Below are positions 41,701 through 49,164 of a stretch of DNA of 64,000 bases, in pieces; position 1 is the stretch's first letter, and every line of letters begins with the position of its first letter. The DNA is from Sphingomonas sp. HF-S4 (lineage in GTDB: Bacteria; Pseudomonadota; Alphaproteobacteria; Sphingomonadales; Sphingomonadaceae): the NCBI RefSeq assembly GCF_032911445.1, contig NZ_JAWJEJ010000001.1, forward strand, positions 744,001-808,000. The letters run 5' to 3'. The translations under genes and the position numbers were made by a program. The notes beneath the pieces were generated by a model, which did not search any database, was not told the DNA's origin, and saw only the letters and a list, made by a program, of their open reading frames with translations.

Positions 41701-43802
41701 ACGCGGTCACCACGCTGAGCGTCCCCGGCATCCACTGCGCCGGCTGCATCTCGAAGATCGAACGCGAACTCGGCCGCACCGAGGGGGTGCTCGAGGCGCG
41801 GGTCAACTTCACCTCGAAGCGCGTCCGCGTCTCGCATGTCGAGGGCGTCGAGGCCGAGGCGCTGCGCCACGAGCTCGAACGCATCGGCTTCGTCGCGCAC
41901 CCGTTCCTCGGCGAAGTCGAGGGCGAGGCCAATCGCGAAAGCCGCGATCTGGTCAAATGCCTCGCCGTCGCAGGCTTCGCATCGATGAACGTGATGCTGC
42001 TCTCGGTCTCGGTATGGTCGGGGGCCGAGGGCGCGACGCGGCAACTCTTCCACTGGCTCTCGGCGCTGATCGCCTTCCCCACGATCGCCTATGCCGGCCG
42101 GCCCTTCTTCCGCAGCGCGTGGGGCGCGATTCGCCACGGCCGCACCAACATGGACGTGCCGATCGCAATAGGCATTGCGGTGATCTGCGTGTCGAGCCTC
42201 TACGAAGTCCTCACCTGGGGGCCGCACGCCTATTTCGACGGCGCGGTGATGCTGCTGTTCTTCCTGCTCGCTGGCCGCGTGCTCGACAGCGTGATGCGCG
42301 CCCGGGCCCAGGATGGCGTCGCGGCGCTGCTTCGCCAGACTCCGCCGGGCGGCTTCGTCCTCGGCCCCGAGGGCAGCCGCCGCTGGCGCGCCGCGGAGGA
42401 ACTGGCGCCCGGCATGCGCCTGCTCGTCGCCGCGGGCGAGCGGCTGGCGGCCGACGGCACGGTCGAGGTCGGCACGAGCAGCGTCGATCGCTCGCTGGTC
42501 ACCGGCGAGAGCGTCCCCGACCAGGTGACGGTGGGGAGCGCGGTGCTCGCCGGCACGATCAACTTGGATGCCCCGCTGACGGTCAAGGTCACTGCCGCGG
42601 GCGAGAACACCGCGATTGCCGACATCGCCCGGCTGATGGAGGCCGCGGGCGGCGCCAAGTCGCGCTACCTCCGCATCGCCGATCGCGCCGCGCGCATCTA
42701 TGCCCCCGCGGTCCACAGCCTCGCAGCGGCTACCTTCCTTTTCTGGCTGCTGACCGGCGCCGGCGTCCACCAGGCGGTGACGATCGCGGTGGCGGTGCTG
42801 ATCATCACCTGTCCCTGCGCGCTTGGGCTCGCGGTGCCGGTGGCGCAGGTCGTCGCCTCGGGCGCGCTGATGCGCCGCGGCATCCTGATCAAGGATGGCT
42901 CGGCGCTCGAGCGCCTCGCCGAGGCCGATATCGTGTTTTTCGACAAGACCGGCACGCTCACTTGCGGCCGGCCCGCGCTGGTCGGCACGCTGCCGCTTTC
43001 GACTGAGGAGCGCGCCGTCGCCCTCGCGCTGGCGAGCGCTAGCCGCCACCCGCTCGCCGTCGCGCTCGCGCGCGAGATCGACCATGCCGGCATCGCGCCC
43101 GTCGAAGTCGCGGACATCCGCGAAGTCGCGGGGCAGGGGGTCGAGGGCTTCTACCAGGGCCGCCTCGCCCGGCTGGGCCGCCCCGACTGGGTCGGCGCGC
43201 AATCGCCCGGTGCGGCGATGGCGACGGCGTTCGCGCTCGCGCCCGACACGCTCCAAATCCTCGAATTCAGCGACGCGCTCCGCCCCGATGCGCGCGCCAC
43301 GGTCGATCGGTTGCGCGCCCTCGATCTGCCCGCGCGCATTCTATCGGGCGACCGCCGCGAAGTCGTCGCCGCGGTCGCCGGCCAGCTTGATATCGAGGGC
43401 GATGCCGACCTCAGCCCGCAGGGCAAGTTTGGCAGGATCGAGGGGTTGGCCGGGCAGGGGCGGAAGGTGCTGATGGTCGGCGACGGCCTCAACGACGGCC
43501 CCGCGCTCAAGGCCGCGCACGTCTCGATCGCCCCCGCCTCGGCAAGCGATGTCGGCCAGACCGCCGCCGACCTGCTCTTCCTCGGCGACGACCTGTCGGC
43601 GATCCCCGTCGCGGTCGCGGCGGCCCGCCGCACCCTGCGCGTCGTTCGGCAGAACTTCACTTTGGCAATCGGCTACAACGTCCTGGCCGTGCCGCTGGCG
43701 ATGGCGGGCTATGTCACGCCGCTGATCGCCGCGCTGGCGATGTCGGGGTCATCGGTGATAGTGGTGGCCAACGCCCTGCGCCTCCGGAGTGCCGCCCGAT
43801 GA
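41697..43802 (+). CDS. ccoI: CcoI/FixI copper-transporting P-type ATPase
   Basis: Moves Cu(I) across the inner membrane for cbb3 oxidase maturation. 701 aa. N-terminal heavy-metal domain with GIHCAGCISKIE, membrane helices, actuator SLVTGESVP, metal-binding TCPCALGLAVP, phosphorylation site DKTGTLTCGRP, the HP helix in ASRHPLAVALA and GDGLNDGPALKAA. The ATG overlaps the ccoH stop. Confidence 0.96.
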   Translation: MNAVTTLSVPGIHCAGCISKIERELGRTEGVLEARVNFTSKRVRVSHVEGVEAEALRHELERIGFVAHPFLGEVEGEANRESRDLVKCLAVAGFASMNVMLLSVSVWSGAEGATRQLFHWLSALIAFPTIAYAGRPFFRSAWGAIRHGRTNMDVPIAIGIAVICVSSLYEVLTWGPHAYFDGAVMLLFFLLAGRVLDSVMRARAQDGVAALLRQTPPGGFVLGPEGSRRWRAAEELAPGMRLLVAAGERLAADGTVEVGTSSVDRSLVTGESVPDQVTVGSAVLAGTINLDAPLTVKVTAAGENTAIADIARLMEAAGGAKSRYLRIADRAARIYAPAVHSLAAATFLFWLLTGAGVHQAVTIAVAVLIITCPCALGLAVPVAQVVASGALMRRGILIKDGSALERLAEADIVFFDKTGTLTCGRPALVGTLPLSTEERAVALALASASRHPLAVALAREIDHAGIAPVEVADIREVAGQGVEGFYQGRLARLGRPDWVGAQSPGAAMATAFALAPDTLQILEFSDALRPDARATVDRLRALDLPARILSGDRREVVAAVAGQLDIEGDADLSPQGKFGRIEGLAGQGRKVLMVGDGLNDGPALKAAHVSIAPASASDVGQTAADLLFLGDDLSAIPVAVAAARRTLRVVRQNFTLAIGYNVLAVPLAMAGYVTPLIAALAMSGSSVIVVANALRLRSAAR

Positions 43803-43942
43803 CCGGTCTCGCCTTGCTCATCCCGATCGCACTGTCCTTCGGCCTGATCGGGCTCGGCGCCTTCTTCTGGTCGGTCCGCGCGGGCCAGTATGACGATATC
43901 GACGGCGCCGCGATGCGCATCCTGCTCGATGACGACGAGTGA
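43799..43942 (+). CDS. ccoS: CcoS, cbb3 oxidase maturation protein
   Basis: 47 aa. The ATG overlaps the ccoI stop. Sequence MTGLALLIPIALSFGLIGLG continues to FFWSVRAGQYDDIDGAAMRI and an acidic end; the helix plus GQYDDIDGxAxRIL motif is diagnostic for CcoS, which is needed for heme b/copper insertion into CcoN. Confidence 0.94.
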   Translation: MTGLALLIPIALSFGLIGLGAFFWSVRAGQYDDIDGAAMRILLDDDE

Positions 43943-44127
43943 TGCGCGCTCGCCTGCTCATCGCATTGCTCTATCCGCTTGGGCTGGTCGTCGGCCAAAT
44001 CCCCATGGCGGAAGCAAGCATCGGCCGCTGGTGCGGCTCGGGCCCGGCCGCGCCGGCGCGCGGCGATCCGAACCCGCTGCCTTGCCACGCAATCCTGGGC
44101 TGCGACCGCAAAAGCGGGCGGCGCTAA
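43942..44127 (+). CDS. Short exported protein of unknown function after ccoS
   Basis: 61 aa, not recognised. The ATG shares one base with the ccoS stop (TGATG), suggesting coupling to the cco operon; an in-frame GTG sits just before. The N-terminus MRARLLIALLYPLGLVVGQI looks like a signal peptide, ending near AEA. The rest is short and contains three cysteines (RWCGSG, LPCHAILGCDRK), one CHxxxxC. A copper- or heme-related role is conceivable from context but unproven. A repeat element begins right after the stop. Confidence 0.6.
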   Translation: MRARLLIALLYPLGLVVGQIPMAEASIGRWCGSGPAAPARGDPNPLPCHAILGCDRKSGRR

Positions 44128-44128
44128 A

Positions 44129-44235
44129 AGCCCCTCCCCTTCAGGGGGGGGTTGGGGGTGGGGCCTGTCCGCGGGCGATGGGCTCGGTGAGACTGACACG
44201 CCCCACCCAACCCCTCCCCTTCAGGGGAGGGGCTT
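44129..44235. repeat. Intergenic inverted-repeat element, family A copy 5
   Basis: Left arm AAGCCCCTCCCCTTCAGGGG and right arm CCCCTTCAGGGGAGGGGCTT, as in copy 2 but with a shorter CTTCAG loop. It closes the cco operon and may act as its terminator. Confidence 0.88.
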
Positions 44236-44457
44236 AGAGCCTCAGAACTCGCCCACCGCTTGCAATGTAGGACTTCGTCTGCTTGCCTGATCGCCGGCCC
44301 GGCATGCCTGGCCCGCTCTTTGACCGATAGGAAAATCCCGCCGAGCCCCGCGACAGGAAATTACGCGCCCGCGCAACGGAATTACGTTTCTACGCGCAAC
44401 ATGCGAAGTTAGCCGCTGCAGATCCTACAGCGGCTCGCCCGAAAGGTTGGAAGAATC
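44236..44457. other. 222-bp intergenic region between the cco and ompW ends
   Basis: No gene is visible. An inverted repeat AGCCGCTG (44411-44418) / CAGCGGCT (44428-44435) is present near the ompW terminator. Otherwise I see nothing notable. Confidence 0.4.
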
Positions 44458-44492
44458 CCGCCGCGGCCGAGTGTGGGGGCCGGCCGCGGCGG
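44458..44492 (-). terminator. Terminator of ompW
   Basis: A perfect 12-bp stem (CCGCCGCGGCCG and CGGCCGCGGCGG, 11-nt loop), 10 bases after the ompW stop on the minus strand, followed by GATTCTTCC. Confidence 0.8.
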
Positions 44493-44502
44493 ATCTCGAG
44501 CG

Positions 44503-45177
44503 TCAGAGTCGGACGCCGAAGCCGATGCCGAACACCAGCGGGTCGATGTTGAGCTTGACCGACTGGCGGCCGGCCGCGGTGGTGTCGAGCCGCGCGGTGG
44601 TGTCGATGTCGATGTACTTGACGTCGAGGTTGAGGAAGAACTTCTTCGACAGGTCGATGTCGATCCCGGCCTGCGCCGCCCAGCCGAAGCTGTCCTTCAT
44701 ATGGACCTTGGTCGGGCCCACCGCGCCGGTCAGCCCGGTCGATGCCTTCTCGTCCCAGAAGATCGTATAGTTGACCCCCGCGCCCACATAGGGGCGCACC
44801 GTGCCGCGCGGGTTGAAGTGGTATTGCGCGGTCAGCGTCGGCGGCAGCACCCAGGTCGAGGCGAGCTCGCCGATCGATCCGGTGGTGCCGGTGCGGCCAT
44901 CGGCCTTGTGCTTGGTGGTCGACGCGATCAGCTCGAAGCCGATATTGTCGGTCGCCATCCAGGTGATGTCGACTTCGGGCATCACGCTGTCGCTGATGCT
45001 GACCCTCTCGCCCGGAAAAGCGGGGAGGATATCGCCCGAACGCTCGTTGGGCGTCACCACGATCGCGCGGGCGCGCAGCAGCACGTCGCCGGCCTTGATT
45101 CCGGTGTCGTCCTGCGCCAGCGCCGGCGTGGCCGCTAGCATCACGCCGAGCATGCCTGCGATGCGGATAGTATTCAT
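44503..45177 (-). CDS. ompW: OmpW-family outer-membrane protein
   Basis: Small eight-stranded outer-membrane barrel, 224 aa. The chosen ATG gives a signal peptide (MNTIRIAGMLGVMLAATPAL, then AQ). Barrel signatures: GDVLLRARAIVVTPNE, PEVDITWMATDNIGFELIAS, LPPTLTAQYHFNPRGTVRPYVGAGVNYTIF and DIDLSKKFFLNLDVKYIDI, ending GIGFGVRL. Family members are proposed channels for small hydrophobic molecules and are often induced under low oxygen by FNR. It is divergent from hemN across a perfect FNR/Crp-type palindrome 77 bases upstream of its start. Confidence 0.93.
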   Translation of the reverse strand: MNTIRIAGMLGVMLAATPALAQDDTGIKAGDVLLRARAIVVTPNERSGDILPAFPGERVSISDSVMPEVDITWMATDNIGFELIASTTKHKADGRTGTTGSIGELASTWVLPPTLTAQYHFNPRGTVRPYVGAGVNYTIFWDEKASTGLTGAVGPTKVHMKDSFGWAAQAGIDIDLSKKFFLNLDVKYIDIDTTARLDTTAAGRQSVKLNIDPLVFGIGFGVRL

Positions 45178-45253
45178 CTTCTTGCTCCTCACTGTCTGGA
45201 GCAAGCGCCTAGGCCCGTGGGGCGAGGAAACCTTGATCGCGCGCAAACTTGAA

Positions 45254-45269
45254 TTTGACGAAGGTCAAA
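45254..45269. promoter_or_regulatory. Perfect FNR/FixK/Dnr-type palindrome between ompW and hemN
   Basis: TTTGACGAAGGTCAAA has perfect TTTGAC/GTCAAA half-sites around a 4-base centre. It lies 33 bases before the hemN ATG and 76 before the ompW ATG. FNR prefers TTGAT; the TTGAC form is also seen for Dnr/NnrR-like proteins, so either of the two Crp/Fnr proteins in the window may bind. Confidence 0.82.
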
Positions 45270-45302
45270 GAGCAGCGAGGGGCCTTGGGTCAGGGGAAAC
45301 CC

Positions 45303-46622
45303 ATGTGGAACTATCATCCCGCGCTGCTCGCACGCCCGGTCCCGCGCTATACGAGCTATCCCACCGCCGCCGAGTTCGGCGACAGCGTCGGCCATGCCGA
45401 CATGGCGATCGCGCTCGACGCGATCGGCGCGGAGGAGCGCGTCTCGCTCTATATCCACATCCCCTATTGCCGCGAGATCTGCTGGTATTGCGGGTGCAAC
45501 ACCGGCGCCGCCAACCGCACCGGCCGGCTCGCCGCCTATCTGGATAGGCTCGACGAGGAGATCGACCTGCTTGTCGATCGGCTTGGCGGGCGCGGGCGGG
45601 TCGGGCGGATCGCGTTCGGCGGCGGCAGCCCCAACGCCATTCCCACCACTGCGTTCGCTTCGCTGGTCGAGCGCGTGGTGACGCGGCTGCGCTGCGGCGA
45701 TCCGGTGCTTTCGGTGGAGATCGATCCGCGCGGGTTCGACGCCGAATGGGCTGCGGTGCTCGAAGCGACCGGCACGACGCGCGTCAGCCTCGGCGTCCAG
45801 ACCTTCGATCCGGCGATCCAGGCCGGGATCGGCCGCGTCCAGCCGGGCGAGGATATCGAGCGCACCGTCGAACTGCTCCGCCGCGCCGGGGTCAGCTCGA
45901 TCAACTTCGACCTGATGTATGGCCTCCCCGGACAGGACGAGGTAAGCCTCGCCGCGACGCTGGAGACAGCGCTGGCGATAGCCCCCGATCGGCTTGCGGT
46001 GTTCGGCTATGCCCATGTCCCGCACATGATCCCTCGCCAGCGCCGGATCGACGCCTCGGCGCTGCCCGACGCCGCCGCGCGCTTCGCCCAGGCTGCGCAG
46101 GCGCACGAGACGCTGACCGGCGCCGGCTATCGCGCGATCGGCTTCGATCACTTCGCCAGACCCGGCGATGCCATCGCGCAGGCGGTGGATGACGGCACGC
46201 TCCGCCGCAATTTCCAAGGCTTCACCGAAGACCCGGCCGAAGTGCTGATCGGCCTCGGCGCCAGCTCGATCAGCGCCTTTCCAGACCGGCTGCTCCAGAA
46301 CGAGAAGAATACCGGACGCTACCATCTAGCGATCGGCGCCGGCCGCTTCGCCACCTCGCGCGGGCTGCTGCGCACCGCCGAGGATCGCGTCCGCGGCAGT
46401 GCGATCACCTCGATCCTCACGTCGGGCGCCGCCGACCTGTCCGATATCCCGGGCTTCGAAGGCATCCGTGCGCGCCTCGCCCCGTTCGAGGACGAAGGGC
46501 TGCTGGATTGGCAGGGCAGGCGGGTGACGCTTGCCGGAGCGGCGCTGCCCTATGCCCGCGCGATCGCCGCGACGCTCGACGCCTATCGCCAGGAAGGGCA
46601 TCGCTTCAGCAGTGCGGTGTGA
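45303..46622 (+). CDS. hemN: Oxygen-independent coproporphyrinogen III oxidase
   Basis: Radical SAM enzyme converting coproporphyrinogen III to protoporphyrinogen IX without O2, for heme synthesis under low oxygen. 439 aa. CAGGGGAAACCC precedes the ATG; an upstream TTG frame start would overlap the FNR box. Motifs: RYTSYPTA, the cluster site IPYCREICWYCGC, AFGGGSPNAIP, VSLGVQTFDPAIQAGIGR, NFDLMYGLPGQ and GFDHFARPGDAIA, then RNFQGFT near the C-terminus. These HemN-specific segments distinguish it from HemW. Probably activated through the palindrome at 45254-45269. Confidence 0.96.
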   Translation: MWNYHPALLARPVPRYTSYPTAAEFGDSVGHADMAIALDAIGAEERVSLYIHIPYCREICWYCGCNTGAANRTGRLAAYLDRLDEEIDLLVDRLGGRGRVGRIAFGGGSPNAIPTTAFASLVERVVTRLRCGDPVLSVEIDPRGFDAEWAAVLEATGTTRVSLGVQTFDPAIQAGIGRVQPGEDIERTVELLRRAGVSSINFDLMYGLPGQDEVSLAATLETALAIAPDRLAVFGYAHVPHMIPRQRRIDASALPDAAARFAQAAQAHETLTGAGYRAIGFDHFARPGDAIAQAVDDGTLRRNFQGFTEDPAEVLIGLGASSISAFPDRLLQNEKNTGRYHLAIGAGRFATSRGLLRTAEDRVRGSAITSILTSGAADLSDIPGFEGIRARLAPFEDEGLLDWQGRRVTLAGAALPYARAIAATLDAYRQEGHRFSSAV

Positions 46623-46689
46623 GCACCGCTCGTCTCGAATCGTTGGCAGATGCGAGACAAACCGCTTCCACCTTCCTAATAGGGAAGGC

Positions 46690-47400
46690 ATGATTCACCA
46701 GGACATCTGCTCCGACTGCGCCGTCCGCGACCAGGCCTTGTGCGGTAGCCTCGACGACCGGGAATTGATCGCGCTCAACCGGCTCGGCCAGCGCCGCCGC
46801 GTCGTCCGCGGCGAGAGCATCATCTGGGCGGGTGAGGAGAGCGTGATCTGCGCCAACCTGCTTTCAGGCGTGCTCAAGCTCGTCGCCTCCACCTCCGACG
46901 GCCGCGAGCAGATCGTTGGGCTGCTCTATCCGGCGGACTTCGTCGGCCAGCCCTATGAGGGCGAAGCCGATTTCACGATCACCGCGGTGACCGACGCCGA
47001 GCTGTGCGTCTTCCCCCGCGCGCCGTTCGAGCGGGTGCTCGAGGATCACGGGCGGATGGAAAAGCTGCTGCTCCAGCGCACGCTCCAGGCGCTACGCGAC
47101 GCGCGCGCGCAGATGCTCACCCTCGCGCGCAAGTCAGCACCGGAGAAGGTCGCCGGCTTCGTCCGCGACATGGCAGCGCGCGCCGGCTCCAATTCGTGCC
47201 GTGCGACGCCCGGAGGCCCGGTGACTTTCGACTTGCCGCTCACCCGCGGCCAGATCGCCGATGTGCTGGGGCTGACGATCGAGACGGTCAGCCGCCAGCT
47301 CACCCGCCTGAAGACCGCCGGCGTGATCCGCCTCTCGGGCACCCGCGCCGTCACTATCCTCGACGCCGCCGCGCTCGAGGGCCAGGCCGAACCCGCCTGA
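46690..47400 (+). CDS. fnrL: FnrL-type oxygen-sensing regulator
   Basis: 236 aa. AGGGAAGG precedes the ATG. Cys7, Cys10 and Cys18 (IHQDICSDCAVRDQALC) with Cys106 (DAELCVFPR) can hold a [4Fe-4S] cluster; the C-x2-C-x7-C spacing matches alphaproteobacterial FnrL/FixK-like proteins rather than E. coli Fnr (C-x2-C-x5-C). The sensor barrel is followed by a dimer helix and a DNA-binding helix GLTIETVSRQLTRLK that keeps the E--SR residues which read TTGAT in FNR. It lies 67 bases after hemN and probably controls the cco, hemN and ompW promoters. Confidence 0.94.
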   Translation: MIHQDICSDCAVRDQALCGSLDDRELIALNRLGQRRRVVRGESIIWAGEESVICANLLSGVLKLVASTSDGREQIVGLLYPADFVGQPYEGEADFTITAVTDAELCVFPRAPFERVLEDHGRMEKLLLQRTLQALRDARAQMLTLARKSAPEKVAGFVRDMAARAGSNSCRATPGGPVTFDLPLTRGQIADVLGLTIETVSRQLTRLKTAGVIRLSGTRAVTILDAAALEGQAEPA

Positions 47401-47515
47401 AAGCGCGCTCGCCGCTACAACTAAGGATTTTCCGAAAAGAATCTCGCGCATGCGCACCCGGACATCCGATCATCGCCTATAATGGTGAAGAAGATGCTAA
47501 CGCAGAGGCAGTGCG

Positions 47516-47698
47516 ATGATTGAGGCGGCGATTTTCGATTTCAGCGGTTCCACCGCGCGCCGGAGCAAGGCCGCGTGCGAAGACGAACTCGTGCACTTCG
47601 AGGTCTGCCCGATGTGCGACCAGGCGGTCGACCGCCGCGACATCTATGCAGTGATGCACCATTTGCCCGTCGGCCATGCGCCACGGCCGGTGCATTGA
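47516..47698 (+). CDS. 60-aa protein with a possible zinc site
   Basis: Not recognised. AGAGG precedes the ATG. MIEAAIFDFSGSTARRSKAA leads to a C-terminal half with CPMC followed by HHLPVGH, a CxxC...HH...H arrangement that might bind zinc. No membrane segment. It stands alone between fnrL and the convergent RadC-like gene, whose stop is 4 bases away. A 115-bp region upstream probably holds its promoter. Confidence 0.6.
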   Translation: MIEAAIFDFSGSTARRSKAACEDELVHFEVCPMCDQAVDRRDIYAVMHHLPVGHAPRPVH

Positions 47699-47702
47699 GG
47701 CG

Positions 47703-48401
47703 CTAGAGCAGCCCCTGCTGGCGGAAGCTCCGCCAGCTCCCGCAGGCGAGCACGAGATGGTCGATCAGCCGGACGCCGATCGCGTCGGCGCCGCGCTCGA
47801 GTGCCTGGGTCGATTCGACATCGGCGTCGCTGGGTCGCGGATCGCCCGACGGGTGGTTGTGCGCCACCAGGATCGAACTGGCGCCGACCTCGAGCGCGCG
47901 CTTCAGGATGGGGCGGACGAAGATCGGCGCCTCGGCTATGCACCCCAGGCTCACCGTCTCGTCGCGGATCAGATGAAGCTTGGCGTCGAGGAACAATACC
48001 CGCACCTGCTCCAGGCTCTTGAACGACAGGGTCAGCGCCAGATAGTCGAGCAGGCTGCGCATGCTGTCGAGGATCGGGCGCTCGTGCAGCCGGTATTCGA
48101 GGATATGGCGCGCGCAGGCTGCGGCCGCCTCGATGCGCTGCGCAGCGCCGAGCGTTGCGCCGCCGGCCAACAGCGCCCGGCCATCGGCGTCGAAGATGGC
48201 GCCGAGCGATCCGAACCGGTCGAGCAGCCGCTCGGCACTGGCGCTCGGATCGATCCTGGGCCCCCCGCGCAGCAGCGCGATCAGGAGCGCGCGCTCTCCA
48301 GCACTGCGGTCCGCCGCCAGTGCGTCACCGTGCCGCCGATCAGTACGAGCAGCTGAAGATAGGGCCAGATCGTCGTCATGATCATATAGACCAGCGCCCA
48401 T
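47703..48401 (-). CDS. RadC-like JAB-domain protein, start uncertain
   Basis: The conserved part has the JAMM metal motif HNHPSGDPRPSDAD, preceded by EQVRVLFLDAKLHLIRDE and followed by RLIDHLVLACGSWRSFRQQGLL; RadC family. A helical N-terminal part (AERLLDRFGSLGAIFDADG) matches the family's degenerate HhH region. Despite the name, a direct repair role has not been proven. The only standard start in frame near the conserved region is the ATG at 48401, giving 232 aa but overlapping the upstream membrane-protein gene by 121 bases. A non-standard CTG start near 48311 would avoid most of the overlap. Confidence 0.8.
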   Translation of the reverse strand: MGAGLYDHDDDLALSSAARTDRRHGDALAADRSAGERALLIALLRGGPRIDPSASAERLLDRFGSLGAIFDADGRALLAGGATLGAAQRIEAAAACARHILEYRLHERPILDSMRSLLDYLALTLSFKSLEQVRVLFLDAKLHLIRDETVSLGCIAEAPIFVRPILKRALEVGASSILVAHNHPSGDPRPSDADVESTQALERGADAIGVRLIDHLVLACGSWRSFRQQGLL

Positions 48402-48718
48402 TGATGCGGACTGATCGCGCGCGCGAGATGCGCGAGCACGATCAGGCTCTGCAGGCTGGCGGCCAGCACGGTCCAGCGGCGGCGCGTGGCGCGCGTGAGC
48501 AGCAGCAGGCCTACCAGCAGCGTGAAGTCGATCAGCAGATAATTGAGCTGCACTTCGTGGTAGCGGATGGCGTAGGGCGAGTCGGTGGCCATCGATACCA
48601 GCCACGCGATCAAGAACATGCCAGAAGCGATCCGCTCCGGCATGCCACCCTTCCACCATGCGAATCCAAGCGCGATGCCAACCAGAAGCGCGAAGGCTAG
48701 AAAGAGATAGAACGCCAC
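48281..48718 (-). CDS. Membrane protein of unknown function, about four or five helices
   Basis: 145 aa. The ATG gives MAFYLFLAFALLVGIALGFA as helix 1; further helices are MFLIAWLVSMATDS, NYLLIDFTLLVGLLLLT, VLAASLQSLIVLAHLA and WALVYMIMTTIWPYLQLLVLIGG. The Y-R--EVQ/N-L-LID-T pattern is not one I recognise. Its 3' end overlaps the RadC-like frame. No partner is evident. Confidence 0.75.
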   Translation of the reverse strand: MAFYLFLAFALLVGIALGFAWWKGGMPERIASGMFLIAWLVSMATDSPYAIRYHEVQLNYLLIDFTLLVGLLLLTRATRRRWTVLAASLQSLIVLAHLARAISPHQWALVYMIMTTIWPYLQLLVLIGGTVTHWRRTAVLESARS

Positions 48719-48757
48719 GCTGCTCGCGAAGCATCGCGGCGCTCCTTCGTCAAGCGC

Positions 48758-49108
48758 TCAAGCGGCCGAGCGCAGTGGATGGACCGATGCTCCGTTGGGA
48801 ATCTCCGGGCACTTGGTGTCGGTGCAACCCCAGTCCAGGCTGGCCAGCACGCTGCGCGGCAGCATGCGGGCGAACAGGCGATGCGCTTCGCGCAGTGCGA
48901 CATCGGCCTGGACCGACAGGTCCACGCCGCGCGACAGCGCCTGAAGCGCCGGATCGCCGATGCCCGTCTGAAACGCCGGCATCTGCCGGAGTTCGAGTGC
49001 CAGGACCAGGCTCTTCGCCGCACCGATTGCGGCTTCGGATTGCGTGCGTTCCGCGGGCACGAAGCTCTGCGAAAGCGCGTCGGCTGACTGCAACAGGATT
49101 TTGGACAT
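48758..49108 (-). CDS. Small soluble protein of unknown function
   Basis: 116 aa, not recognised. GGAGAAAACGC precedes the ATG. Mostly helical (SADALSQSFVPAERTQSEAA, then ADVALREAHRLFARMLP), with two cysteines close together near the end (DWGCTDTKCPE). No signal peptide or membrane helix. Codon use matches the neighbours. Confidence 0.7.
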   Translation of the reverse strand: MSKILLQSADALSQSFVPAERTQSEAAIGAAKSLVLALELRQMPAFQTGIGDPALQALSRGVDLSVQADVALREAHRLFARMLPRSVLASLDWGCTDTKCPEIPNGASVHPLRSAA

Positions 49109-49164
49109 GCGTTTTCTCCGCGCCCGCCAAGCGTGCGACCTTGCGGTGTTTCAGGATGCGCGGG

